Positions 49,752 through 60,773 of a stretch of DNA of 64,000 nucleotides are shown piece after piece. This DNA comes from Rhinopomastus cyanomelas (taxonomy: Eukaryota; Chordata; Aves; Bucerotiformes; Rhinopomastidae). A program made the position numbers and the translations under genes. Within the stretch, counting starts at the first letter, position 1, and the number at the start of each line of letters is the position of its first letter. The notes under the pieces were generated by a model that was not told where the DNA came from, did not search any database, and worked only from the letters and a program-made list of their open reading frames with translations. The stretch lies in assembly GCA_013400115.1 (NCBI GenBank), contig VXBP01000263.1:1-64000 (forward strand), written 5' to 3'.

Positions 49752-52700
49752 TACTCCTAGCACTGAGCAGGTACACAAAACAAAATGCTTAGTTCAATGT
49801 GTTGCGTCCTTGAGATTCTTCACAGAACAGGCATCAGCAGAGATTTAAATCAGGATAGAGTCCAATGCAGAGAGAGAACAAGAGATGGATGTTGTTCACT
49901 TCCATGTTTTTCAAAGAGGGAAGAAAGGGATAACACTGGCTACCAGAACAACATCTTGGATATTAATCAGAGAAGAGTATGTAGAAAATGTTACTCTTCT
50001 GTAGTAGATGTCATCATTAATGGCTTGGAGTTCATCTAATAAAATAAAATCTGGTTCACCAAACAAAAATTTGCAAAGAATTACAGAAGCAGCTGGACTA
50101 ATGACTTTCCGCTAAGGTTATTTACTGGGAATGAAGATGTGAGTCTGAAACATTAGTGTACCTCTTTTCTACCAGTTGAGGTTTGATAAACGGGATTTGG
50201 GAATTCTAGAAACAAAACTCTGCCCTATTTGCCCTGAAGATTGATCCTCACCCAACAGACAGGAAGCATCAGGGCCTCCTTACACACTCACTACAGCTAT
50301 TGCCTGTTGCCCTGATACATCATGGCATCATGATTTGTGTGGCTCATGCAGCACGCCCTAGGGAATGATGATCTGGGGAGCTGAGACAGAGACTGGTAAG
50401 TGCTAACTGCAGAGCAATCTAAAATGCAGGAGTGGTGAAGTGCTGCCTGAGCTGTACTCTCAAAATAGTCCACATTTGCAGGAAGTTGGTGGAAGGAAAA
50501 AATGGCCACGTGGTAAAGGAGCTGTGGCCATAGCAATGTAATATCTTGCACTTTTTTTGTCCTTTTCTAAAACTGGAATGATTTTTTCCCTCCCAGAGTG
50601 GAGAAATAAGCAAATACCAGTGCAAGAGAACATTTACTGTGCACAGCCACACCTAAGTTGAGGATCTGCAGGCATAAACAGCGAGGTGCTGACATCCTTA
50701 AGAACTTACACTGCATGTGTAAATTAGGGATCAAGCCCTTCATGCAGGCTCAGGCTGAGAATCACACCGTAAGAAGTTCAGGATGAATATAACCTGCTGC
50801 TGTTACTGCTTCTCCTGAGCTTTATGCATTAATGATGCGAGAAGATAGGATGAAACAGACTGCGTGTGCTTGCAAATATTGTAAATGTGGATGACAACTT
50901 TTTCCTACATTTTTCATATTCAGGATCCACTGTAGTTTAAGAGCTATGCCCGACACAAGGACTTATTAAATGCAAATATAAAGACTAACCTCTCTTAATT
51001 AAAAAAAAAAAAAGGTGAAAAATCAACAGTTCAGGTAGTCTAGGTAGCTTCCCCATTAAAATCATGTGGTTGAGTCCACGGAGTCATGTCTATATGCCTG
51101 TGGACTTCATGAAGTCTTCAAAATCAGATTTATTTGTATAGTGTGCATTACTTTTCTTCCCTGTTTTCTTTCAGAGAGGAATAAAGTGTGGATCTATTTG
51201 ATTTTGAGTTGTGTTACCAACCAGAAACTGTAGATACACAGTGTACAAGTTAGACACTGTTTATTTTCAAGTATTAAACTTGTTGAACTACTATGCAATG
51301 ACCCCTCTCTGCAAGTCTAACCCAAAATTTAAATCCAATGGTCAATTTGGTTTCCAATTAAAGGCACTGCTAGGTGCCTTTACTGAAACAGGGTACTTCA
51401 TGTGAGATTTGGGTTAACTAGGAAGATACATCCATGGCAAATGTAAGGTACCCTGAATCAAATCTTTATCCTTTTTATTGTCTATTAACTTTATGGTCAC
51501 TTACCTGGCTGAGATAAATTTAAGAAAAAATAGAAACTATTTATTGACTTCTCTTCACCCCCATCCCCTACCATCAATTCTCAGAAAGATTCAACTTGAC
51601 CCTCTAATGTTATATATTTACTGTTTGAAAAAAATTGAGAAAGCATCTAAAAGCATTTAAAATGAAAGTCGAAACAGGAATTCTCCCAAACCATATTCAC
51701 ACACAGGGAAGTTAAGTCAATAATTAAATCAAAAATATATCATTACGCTAAGTTTTAATTCCTATATATCTCTATTTTATCAAAAGCCATGCACTAAGTG
51801 ATGAAATTAATCTGGGCTTTAGAGCAGGGACCATGTGGTCACTCGCAAAGCAGTGGTTTTTCCACAGTAATTTGGACATGGCAAGGAGCTGAAGGGCTGC
51901 TTACAACCATATGGTTATTTATTTCCACTGATCAGGCACTAATACAGCCTGCTCGCTACTGTATAAATATAACAAGCTTGGAAAAGAAAAAGGACCACAA
52001 GTGCACAAAGCAATTAATGACAACAGCTCAAAACAGCATGTAGATTCATAAACATCCCCAGTCCCAAAGCGATTCGCTATTTTTTTTTTCACTATCACTC
52101 AAGAAATCCCTAAAGACTGGGTCAAGCTTAATCTACCGCAGCGTGTTTGACTACTTTGCTTAATCACATCTGAAATGGTATCTTTGAGAGTGACACATCA
52201 GCTGGAAAAGTTTAAATGTCGTGCAGAAAACAGCTTTGATCTATGTTTTATTCCAAAGACTGTAAGAGGTGTTTTTCTGTGAAAAGAAAAGGAGAGGGAG
52301 TGAAGTCCATGTAAGTGGAAGAACAATTGTGAAGATGTATTTTTTTAAGAAATAAACTGACCTTAAAGTATATTTCATTTTTCCAACTCCTCCCATGACC
52401 TGAGATTTTTTATCCTTTACCAAGTGCCACAAAAGAATTCCTTAGAGGCCCATGGAATGTTTGGAGCCAAATAAAATAATTTGTTAATGAAATTTGTATC
52501 AGCTGAAAATATTGAGTAAAGTTGTTGCTGATTACCCAGTCACACAGCCCTTCTTTAGCGTTCCCAATGCAGTCTCGCCACTGCTATTGCCCAGGGTCAG
52601 CCAGAGGAGGTGGATGCATCTAGGTCTTTTCTTTATTGGTATCAACACAAAGCTGTTTAATTTTAGAATGTGGAAAGGCGTGATTACACTTCTTATAGGA

Positions 52701-54944
52701 AACTAAAGAGTAAACCAGAAGAGAGATAGAAAGGGCAAGTAGTTATCTCCCTACCAGCTCTGTCCTGGATTCAGAAAATTGATTCATCCCATCTAGTGTC
52801 TAGGATACTTCTCCTTCCATCACCATGAATACTGGTGCTGTAACTTCTCTGAGCAGTCTCAGCTTGTGTCAACCCTCCCCTTCCATGAGGTAAAATAAAA
52901 ATAGAATCATAAATAACCTTTGAAAGCAAAATCCAAGAAATCCAACATCATTTATAGCATAGTTTTCCTAAGACAAATGTGTAATCAAAGATGGGAGAGC
53001 AGGAACTGACTCTTTTGCTGGGAAATGTCATGCTAGTGGACCACCAGAAGATATATTCATTTCTTTGAACAGAAAAAAATCTTAGGTGAGCAGAGAGGGT
53101 GTTGAATTACAGTCTTAAAGGACTAATTCCCTCTGTTCGGATCTCACTAGGGATCCTCAGTAGTTCATCTGAAACCAATGCTGCACAAATCATCATCATC
53201 GCAAGATCTGTTGTCTGAAGAGCACTGACTTCGGCGCTGTTCAGTTATTCAAGATTAAACAACACAATTTACAATCAGAAAATGTAGCTACAGGTCACAG
53301 ATTCTGATGCTACTGGGGCAGAGCAACAGCAATAGACTAATGTTTGGATTTGGCATCCAGCGAGGATAAATATTTCAGAAAAAAACACTGGGAATAGTTT
53401 ACAGAACATTTATTCAGTGTACACAACACGACCTACAACGTTGCAGTCCTTTATTTCTTCAGTCTTTTGCAATACACTAATAGCTATTAAAAAATAATGG
53501 CCTCATACTTTAATAGAAAAAGATTTTTTTCTGTCAGGGGCACACACAAAAAATCAGCATGATAAACTGGCAAAGCAAAGTATTCTTTTAGCCTCTTCTA
53601 ACAGAAAACATATGTCTTTTAAATAGAATTTGAATAAACATTCAGTCTTTGTCTGGATGTATGGAGCCAGAGCTTCATCATAAATGGATCCATTTCTTGG
53701 GGTTTAAGCTTCAGGAAACAAGTTTACTGCATGAAAGAGCTCACACAACCTCACCCACAGCAGCACAAATGCTAGTGAATTGTGCTAGAAGATATGCTGT
53801 CATTTAGAATTTGCATATGCAGCAGTCTTATTAATAGTGATGACCAATTTTCATTTCTCAGTCATTCCCTTAACTAATTCTGTCTCTTTTGGAATCAAGG
53901 AAATGAAGGCAATAGAAAGGAGAAATGGAATATCAAATGTCCAGCCCCGAGCAAGGAACAACAACAGCTTGTGCAGGTAAATCTTCAGAAACATGTGGGT
54001 TATCACACTGAGGGGTTTTATCACCCAGCAGTGGAACTAGGCAGGTAACATCTGTGATGGTTGGACAGTGGACGTGTGCCAAACCTTCACAAAAGCATGA
54101 GGCACCCTGGAGAGGGAGGGGAAAAAAGAGAAACTTATGCTGCCACTATGCCAGTAATGTTTGTCAAGTAGAGGCGGTGTAGCAGACAGCAGGACTGCAG
54201 AGGAAACTCAAGGTAACGGTCAGAACAGTCAGTGACCTTCCTGAATTATTCAGGATGTGTCATTTGCTTTCAACCTGAAAACTTGCTTGGAACTCACAAT
54301 CAAGATTTGAATCCCAGTTCTGGTTTTGGATAAATAAAAACTATTTCTCCGTGACACATTGAGCCTTAATTTGAATCCTGAAATGGAACTTCCCTAATTA
54401 ACCCATTGGGTATTTCCTCTCACTTTCTTTAAACCGCTATTGACGTTTGCTTTAGTGCAGCCACACATGGGAGCAACAATCAGACTCCTCTGCTTGTAAA
54501 AAAATATCAGATTTAAGCAACAACAAAACAACCAAATAAATCTGATTTCAGCAAAACATTCTTTCCTCGTGGGAAGGCTCTATCTCAAGTTGACCTGCTG
54601 AAAATCCCAGCAATTCAATGAACTATGTTAAAGCTATAGACATGTAGATGCTAAAGATCAAGAGAATTCAGGGCATGAAAAGATGTTCTCACTGTAGTTA
54701 AATAGCACCGGGTATAAAGATCTATACAGCTACTATGAAAAGCAAGGTCAGTTGTAGGGTGTGCTGTATACGGCTCTTTCTGACACGCCCTGGCATAGAA
54801 TGGCGCATGCCAGCTCCGCCTGTACTTCCAGTCCTCCTTCCTTCAATCCAGCTGGTTTTTAACTATGTCAATGACCTTTGTAAGGTGCTGTCACTCATGT
54901 GAATAGATAACCAAAAGCAGGCTGAGGTGTATGGAGCTCAGAAA

Positions 54945-55365
54945 GCCAAAAGGACATGGATCTGCTGGAGCAGGTCCAGAGGAGGCAATGAACATGACGA
55001 GTGGGCTGGACCACCTTTGTTATGAAGACAGGCTGAAAGAGCGGGGGTTGTTCAGCTTAGAGAAGGCTCCAGGGTGACCTCAGGGGAATACAGGAAAGAT
55101 GAAGAAGGGCTTTTTACAAGGGCCTGTAGTGATAGGACAAAGAGCAATGGCCTGAAACTGAAAGAGGGGAGATTTTGATTGAATATTAGCAAGAAGTGCT
55201 TCACTATTAGAGTGCTGAGGCACTGTAACAGGTTGCCCAAGGAGGCTGTGGATGTCCCATCCCTGGAAGTTTGCAAGGCCGGTTTGGCTGGGGCATTGAG
55301 CAACCTTGTCTGGTGAGAGGTGTCCCTGCTTGTGGCAGGGGCATGGGATTGGGTGATCTTTGAGG
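54945..55365 (+). mobile_element. CR1 LINE, plus strand, 3' tail missing
   Basis: The copy reads GGACATGGATCTGCTGGAGC, AGGTCCAGAGGAGG, GGCTGAAAGAGCGGGGGTTG, TTCAGCTTAGAGAAGGCTCC and GTAGTGATAGGACAAAGAGC, then AGTGCTGAGGCACTGTAACA, 'GGTTGCCCAAGGAGGCTGTG' and GTGATCTTTGAGGTC. This is the standard plus-strand CR1 C-terminus and 3' UTR. It stops abruptly at 55365, about 25-30 bases before the expected ATTCTRTG tail. The missing end is replaced by the tail of the opposite-strand copy that starts at 55366. Several frameshifts break the coding part. Confidence 0.93.
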
Positions 55366-55645
55366 TCACAGAATCACAGAACATTAGGGATTGGAAAGGA
55401 CCTTGAAAGATCATCTAATCCAACCCCCTTGACACAGCAGGATCACCTAGATCAAATGGGACAGGAACATATCCATGCAGGTTTTAAATGTCTCCAGAGC
55501 TGGAGACTATGCAACCCCCCCGGGCAGCCTGTTCCAGTGGTTCATCACCCTCACTGTGAAGAAGTTCCTTCTGATAATTATATGGAACTTCTTATGTTTC
55601 TTCCAGCCTAAACTGCTCTATGATGACCTATCACCTATTCTCCAA
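55366..55645 (-). mobile_element. CR1 LINE fragment, abutting previous copy tail-to-tail
   Basis: The plus strand starts TCACAGAATCACAGAACATT and continues GGATTGGAAAGGACCTTG, TCCAACCCCCTTGACACAGC, AGGTTTTAAATGTCTCCAGA and TCACCCTCACTGTGAAGAAG. It matches the reverse-complemented CR1 3' region and closely resembles the copy at 56281 (shared 'CAGGATCA...TAGA' and GGTTTTAAA...CTCCAGAG blocks). The two copies probably belong to the same subgroup. Its 3' tail lies directly against the truncated 3' end of the plus-strand copy. The 5' edge is approximate. Confidence 0.9.
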
Positions 55646-56280
55646 GTTCTTCCAAATACGGCAATGGTATCTTACCAAAAAATGAAGGTTGTGATAGATC
55701 ACTGTACATTAGTACCCCTGAGTTGAGTTCAGACTCAATAATCCAAATTTTACAAAAGGCCAAATCATTTACTGTATTGAAAATAATGACTCATCATTGT
55801 TGCTCACAGTAGCGCTGAGTTACAGCAGACTGATTTCCACTTTAAGCAAAAGCCATTTGCTTAAAGATCTTGATTTTCTTTCAGGCAGAACTTCTGCGGA
55901 CAAGAAGACTTCACTTAAAAAAGAATTAGCAGTTGATTTTGATGACAAACTATCCTAAAATCTAGGTGAAATATTTGCAGTAAGTTAGTACAATGCCCCC
56001 TTTCCTTCACAAGGATGGGCTTGAACTATTTTCCCACACTAAAGTGTCTGCAACCCTTCAGCTCTTCAAAAATCAAAATTCTGTTTTCTCACCACCATGT
56101 ATTTGCATTTAGTCTCAATTCAGCTGTACTGGAATTTCTGACTGCAAAATACTGAAAACATCTTAGAGACTTTTTTTACCCTCTGAGATTTGTCAGTTTA
56201 TACCTTTTTTACTCATTAGCAAGTGCTAGTTGATAATTAGTGAATTATAAATATATTCATCATTCTTCATTAAGGTATTT
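55646..56280. other. Spacer between CR1 copies, nothing recognised
   Basis: About 630 bases of AT-rich unique sequence between two minus-strand CR1 copies. No open frame or repeat of note. Confidence 0.6.
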
Positions 56281-56298
56281 TCACAGAATCAGAGAGCA

Positions 56299-56694
56299 TC
56301 AGGGGGTGGAATGGACCTTGAAAGATCTAGTCCAATCCCTCTGCCAGAGCAGGATCATGTAGACCAAGTTACACAGGGACATATCCAAGCAGGTTTTAAA
56401 CATCTCCAGAGAAGGAGACCCTACAACTTCCCTGGACAGCTCGTTCCAGTGCTCTGTCACCCTCACTGTGAGGAAAGTCCTTCTCACATTCATATGGAAC
56501 CCGCTATGTTCTGGCTTACACCCCTTGCCCCTTGTCCTATCACTACATGATACTGAGAAGAGCCTGACTCCATTCTCCTGACACCCACCCTTCACACATT
56601 TATAGACATTCATGAGGTCATCCCTCAGTCTCCTCTTCCCCAAGCTAAAGACACCCAGCTCCCTCAGCCTTTCCTCATAAGGGAGTTGTTCCAC
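56299..56694 (-). pseudogene. CR1 ORF2 C-terminal remnant
   Basis: An open frame of 131 codons encoding EERLRELGVFSLGKRRLRDD, then YKCVKGGC, SCSDRTRGKGCKPEHSGFH, MNVRRTFLTVRVTEHWNELS and REVVGSPSLEMFKTCLD. This matches the C-terminal tail of CR1 ORF2. It is separated from the RT fragment by the N junction at 56721. Confidence 0.85.
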
Positions 56695-56720
56695 TTCATC
56701 ATCTTTGTTGCTCTGTGCTG

Positions 56721-56721
56721 N
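56721..56721. other. Ambiguous base N at CR1 segment junction
   Basis: This is the only non-ACGT character in the window. It sits between the RT fragment (ending with the codons for DRSQ on the minus strand) and the C-terminal segment of the same CR1. It may represent a collapsed gap or a low-quality join. Confidence 0.95.
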
Positions 56722-56895
56722 TCTGGCTTCTATCCTGCAGCCAGTTTACCATCCACCTCACTACCCGATCATCTAGACCACACTGCCTCAGTTTGGCTCT
56801 GAGGATGCTGTGGGAGACCATGTCAAATGCTTTATTGAAGTCAAGAAAGACCACATCCACCATCTGCCATCATTTGTTAACCTGGTTATGCCCTC
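56722..56895 (-). pseudogene. CR1 reverse-transcriptase palm fragment
   Basis: In a shifted minus-strand frame the segment encodes VDVVFLDFNKAFDMVSHSIL followed by LRQCGLDDRVVRWMVNWLQD. This is the RT motif A region (FxDFxKAFD, with the first catalytic Asp kept) and the sequence following it. The remaining RT motifs, including the YADD active site, are absent: the match stops at 56722, directly beside the N at 56721. Just upstream the KGKSCLTNL block is present but in another frame. Confidence 0.85.
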
Positions 56896-57235
56896 ATAAA
56901 AGACTATCAGGTTGGTCAAGCATGACTTCCCTTTGGTTCGTAATAACCCTGTTGTCCTTGAAGTGCCTAGGGACAGCATCTAGGATAAATTGTTCCATCA
57001 TCTTTCCTGAGACCATCTCGTGGTCACTGCAACCAAGACTACCCTCAACCTTCACTGCTTCTACCAGACCCTCCTTGTTGGTGAGTGTAGGATCCAGGAG
57101 CGCTCCTCTCCTAGTGGGCTCTTCTACCATCTGCATCAGGAAATTGTCACCAATGCACTGGAGGAACCTCCTGGACTGTGGGTGGCTGACTGAGTAGGTC
57201 TTCCAGCAAATATCTGGGTGGTTAAAATCCCCCAT
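56894..57235 (-). pseudogene. CR1 ORF2 endonuclease C-terminal half fused to RT start
   Basis: This lies in the same frame as the preceding fragment, after its TGA. It carries GDFNHPDICW (catalytic Asp/Asn motif), FLQCIGDNFLMQMVEEPTRR, LTNKEGLVEAVKV and GCSDHEMV (the SDH motif that closes the AP-endonuclease fold). Immediately after SDHEMV the sequence jumps to SGKMMEQFILDAVPRHF, which belongs to the beginning of the reverse-transcriptase domain. The inter-domain linker that normally separates them is missing, yet the frame stays open across the junction. A frameshift follows shortly, near the expected KGKSCLTNL motif. Confidence 0.85.
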
Positions 57236-57256
57236 GAGAACCAGAGCCTGTAGCTG

Positions 57257-57652
57257 TCAGGCTGCTGTCAACTGCCCATAGAAGAACTCATCAACTTCCT
57301 CTTCCTGATCTGGTGGCCTGTAATAGACACCCACAACAGTGTCACCCAGGCCAGCCTGCCCCTTAATCCACACCCACAAACTCTCAACTCTCTCTTCATC
57401 TGCCCCTGGACAGAACTCAATACATTCCAGCTGCTCTCTCACGTAAAAAGCAACTCCACCACCCTGCCTTGCTGACTTGTCCCTCTTGAGAAGGACATAG
57501 CCCTCCATGACCACATTCCAGTCACACAAGCTTTCCCACCATGTCTGTGTGATTGCCACCAGATCATAATCACCTGACTGAACACAGATTTCTAACTTGT
57601 CTTGCTTGTTCCCCATGTTGCATGCATTGGTGTGAAGGCATTTCGGAGAGTG
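57257..57652 (-). pseudogene. CR1 ORF2 endonuclease, N-terminal half (degraded)
   Basis: This encodes the first half of the apurinic/apyrimidinic-type endonuclease that nicks target DNA for CR1 retrotransposition. Visible motifs are SGDYDLVAITQTWW, then GGGVAFYVREQLECIE, VESLWVWIKGQ and VVGVYYRPPDQEEE. In this family the ITETWW motif supplies the catalytic Glu; here it is ITQTWW (codon at 57545-57547), so catalysis should be lost. The frame continues upstream of the ATG at 57616 to about 57652. It ends at an in-frame TGA (57257-57259), beyond which the same frame continues as the second half, so a single nonsense change, plausibly CGA to TGA, breaks the domain. Confidence 0.9.
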
Positions 57653-60600
57653 AGCTTAATCACACATCAAGTTATGAAAATTTGTTACCCTTTCATTCTT
57701 TCATACTGACTCAAAAATTCAACCCAAGGTTTCTCTGCTTTAAAAGGCACGATTAGTTTAAATTTCTGAAAGTGGGCTTTTTTCCCATTATTCATATTTA
57801 AATTAAGTTCCCTTGAGATGGAAGAAAAGCAAGGAATTTTTATCAAGAGACTAATAATATAACCAGTGAAAAATCAGAGCATTTTTATATTGAATTTATA
57901 AATCATGCTAGCAGTAACCAAACTGTTTAAATAATATATAGAGTTTAACTATAAAATACTTATTGGCATAACTAATTTTAGTGCTTTTTAATGTAACAAG
58001 TCACTCAGAAAATATTCTCAGTTAATCATTAGCATACTCTAGAGAGTGGTGTGTGTATTGTTCACTTGACAATTTGGTAGGAATGGCTGAGTCACAAACC
58101 TTCACGCTGTGCCAATTGATTTACAATTTTCTAGAGATGTTTGGGTACCCTGACAAAGTTTCCATTTATCTGCATTATAAGCCCCTATCTGCAGATAGAC
58201 TGGCATGTAATTAAACTCAGGAGCAGGAATTAATTACAATATACATGTGTGAGATTGCACAGACATGAATTTGTGTTTATTATAGAAACAGTAAAAAAAA
58301 ACCCTACTAGCACAGATGGGTGAAATTTGCCTCTACCATAGTGTCAGTATTGCTACCATATTTAACACAAAGTCAGAACACAAAAGCTTCATAGTAATGA
58401 CTACACAAAGAAGATGGGTCAGAGGAGAATAGTTTTGGGTTGAGCCCAAGGCAGGCAACATTGCTGTAGAGAATTTTGGTCTCATTCTGTACCAGTGGTT
58501 CATTCTGAACACTGAGCCACCATCTCCCCCACCTACCCTGATCTGCCAAATCTGTTGGTCCTTACAAAGCAACAACTCTGCAGTATTTAGAGCACTTGGT
58601 GCTTGTCTTTGTAGTTTCCCATTTCCCTTGCTCCCTCCTACAAAGCAGCCACAAGAAGGGTGACCACACTGTGTATGGTTCAGAGGTACTTTCTGCACAA
58701 TTAGGTGGAGTCCACTTAGAGCATTCAGAGTGAGAAGGGACCAAAGAGAGCTCAGGGAGTTCAGACCAGACATACTCTATTGTCAGCCTCAGTTATGTGA
58801 CATGACATTTTAATTAGAAGGGGTCAAAGCTAGTAAATTTGTGTCAAGACCCAAATCTGAACTTTCCCAGATTATTATCAGAAAAAAAAGTTGGACTGGG
58901 TGTTTTTCAGTCCTGTCTCTCATTTTCATATTGAAAACACTTCTTTATTCAGATCATTACAACATTCACCCTTAAACTTTTAGGAGTTTTCCCTAACATT
59001 TCAAGTATTATCTCTATTCTTGTTCCTGCAGTGACAAATTCCTGTTCAACTGATGTAGTTACTCCACTAAAAAAGTACAGACCTCTGAGAAAACCATTAT
59101 TCAATACATTGTGTAGGTTTTGTGCTTCTATGTAAAATTAATTGACTGCTTCTGTTAAGATGCCTCAGAGATGAGCTCTTGTGTAATTAAGAGATTTAAG
59201 ATGAAACAGTGGGTATGAAAAAGCTGAAAACTGCCCTCTAGCTTCAGTTTATTTTTTTAGGCCCAAACTACCCAGATTATCAGTTAGCTTGAAAAGACTG
59301 TTCCTTCTTCAGATGTTTAAATATTAAAAAGGGCAAGGTCCATGAAAAATATAGATTAAAGCCAAAACAAATGTCTTCCATATAAATAAGAAAAAGATTA
59401 GCAAAGCCATTACAGAAACAGCATAAGTCGTGTGTAACAACTGCTTGAGATTATTTAACCTTCCTACTGTAGACTTCATACATTAGCAACACATTCGAGC
59501 TCAGGAGAAAAGCAAAAGCAGTTCCATCAAGGTCTTTTGCTTAGAGCAATGTTTCAGCTGCTCCATACCCTTAAATAAAAATACCTACCAAGGAGCAGAC
59601 CCCAAGCACAAGACTCACTTGGAAAGCAGCACGATTGTATCTGATACTGGAGTATGCTAAGGTTTGACTCAGCAGACTGCAAAATTAGTACAAGAAACAG
59701 TATTTCTCCAATATTTTACTATCTTTATGAATAATGTAATGGCTTCTTAAAACATTCCTTTGCAATCTACTGAAAGGGAATCCTGGTGCTATTCAGAAAA
59801 TGTCTTCACGTGCAACAAGAAACTCACTCAGTAGACGGATGTTTCATAAGAAATTCTATCTGATTGATTCCAGGCTGATCATAATCCCAAACTGGGCATT
59901 CTTTGCATTGCAGTCGTCTTTTATACTGCCTAGCATCTAGCACATCTGCCTCCACATGAAATCACCATCTCTCTCTACTCTACTTGCCTTTCCACTGCGA
60001 TTCCCTTCATCTGTTACTGCAGAAATATAATTAATTTTCATTACAAGTTTCAGTGGACAGGAATGCTTGTCTTGATTTTATTGTACAGCATCAGGGACAC
60101 ATGTGATGACAAATAAATAATACTATAACCTTAAGTTTGCATGGTCAATAGCACTGTGGTAACCGGAGGCAAAGGGGCAGTAGCTGAATTATTCTGATCC
60201 TTTAATCTCACCCAACTGAGACACCAATACTTTTATTGAAATGATATGTCATGCTTATAAAGACAAATCTTCCACCTGTCGTCTTTTCTCCTTGGCTAGA
60301 AAAACTTATTCATAGCAATAGCAAATTCCACCATCCTTCAAGTCAGGTCTGCGGCTGCAGCAAGCCCAGTCACTTTGCCCAAGTTGTTCGACAGTCATCT
60401 ATTAATTTGAGTGTGATTGAAGGATACACTCAAAATATCTCAGGGGACTCTCATGACCTTGTTGTATTAGCCCTTCAGATGGATATGAATTTTATTCCAT
60501 GGTTCAGCAGACATGGGTTCTATTCTTGGTTCTGTGATATGAATCTAGGGAAAAAAAAAACAACCAGGAAACCGCTCTGAGGGCCATAATGTTCCAAAGA

Positions 60601-60773
60601 GAAGTGCTATGGAGGGCTTCAAATCTGTGTGCCCTCCTGAAATGGACTTTGAAGTGCCTCCAGGTAAAAGAGGTCTCTTGGAGCATGGTCTGAACTGTGG
60701 GTGTGACAAGCTCTGTCATATCCCTGTGTGTACCATCATGGGAACAGGTCATAATGGGAACGGCTTTCAGCTC
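57653..60773. other. Unique interval, no gene seen
   Basis: About 3.1 kb of AT-rich DNA. The 146-codon minus-strand frame at 58333-58773 has no recognised motif. Near 60509-60532 the sequence ACATGGGTTCTATTCTTGGT weakly resembles the B-box region of reptile and bird tRNA-derived SINEs (listed separately). Otherwise nothing is recognised. Confidence 0.5.
60470..60560 (+). repeat. Very weak tRNA-SINE-like block
   Basis: ACATGGGTTCTATTCTTGGTTCTG is similar to the GACCTGGGTTCTATTCCCGGCTCTG B-box region of sauropsid tRNA-derived SINEs (about 20 of 24 positions by eye). The sequence on either side, including an A-run at 60551-60560, does not convincingly extend the match. Confidence 0.25.

Larger units (their letters stand above)
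46077..54944. other. Long unique interval, no gene seen
   Basis: About 8.9 kb. It contains a 193-codon plus-strand frame (46883-47464, listed separately), a GC-richer patch at about 46695-46800, a TGTTTCACT hairpin (49731-49751) and an A-run at about 51001-51013. At about 54320-54345, the sequence GATTTGAATCCCAGTTCTGG weakly resembles a tRNA-SINE B-box region. No exon, RNA gene or transposon is otherwise recognised. Confidence 0.5.
56281..57652 (-). mobile_element. CR1 LINE, internally deleted, carrying endonuclease and RT pieces
   Basis: Read on the minus strand, this 1.37-kb copy contains three separate parts of CR1 in the correct order. The first is the AP-type endonuclease (57652 to about 56980). 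The second is a short reverse-transcriptase segment with the KGKSCLTNL and FLDFNKAFDMV motifs (about 56980-56722). The third is the ORF2 C-terminus and 3' UTR ending in the TCACAGAATC tail (56720-56281). Most of the linker and the RT core, including the YADD motif, are missing. The element is therefore a deletion derivative, a chimaera or a misassembly. A single N at 56721 marks the RT/C-terminus junction. Confidence 0.93.

Noticed and set aside
54320..54345. GAATCCCAGTTCTGG as a tRNA-SINE B-box
   Set aside because: The match is isolated, with no A-box or core on either side.
56715..57197. 160-codon plus-strand frame across the CR1
   Set aside because: It is the antisense shadow of the CR1 endonuclease/RT remnant and includes the N.
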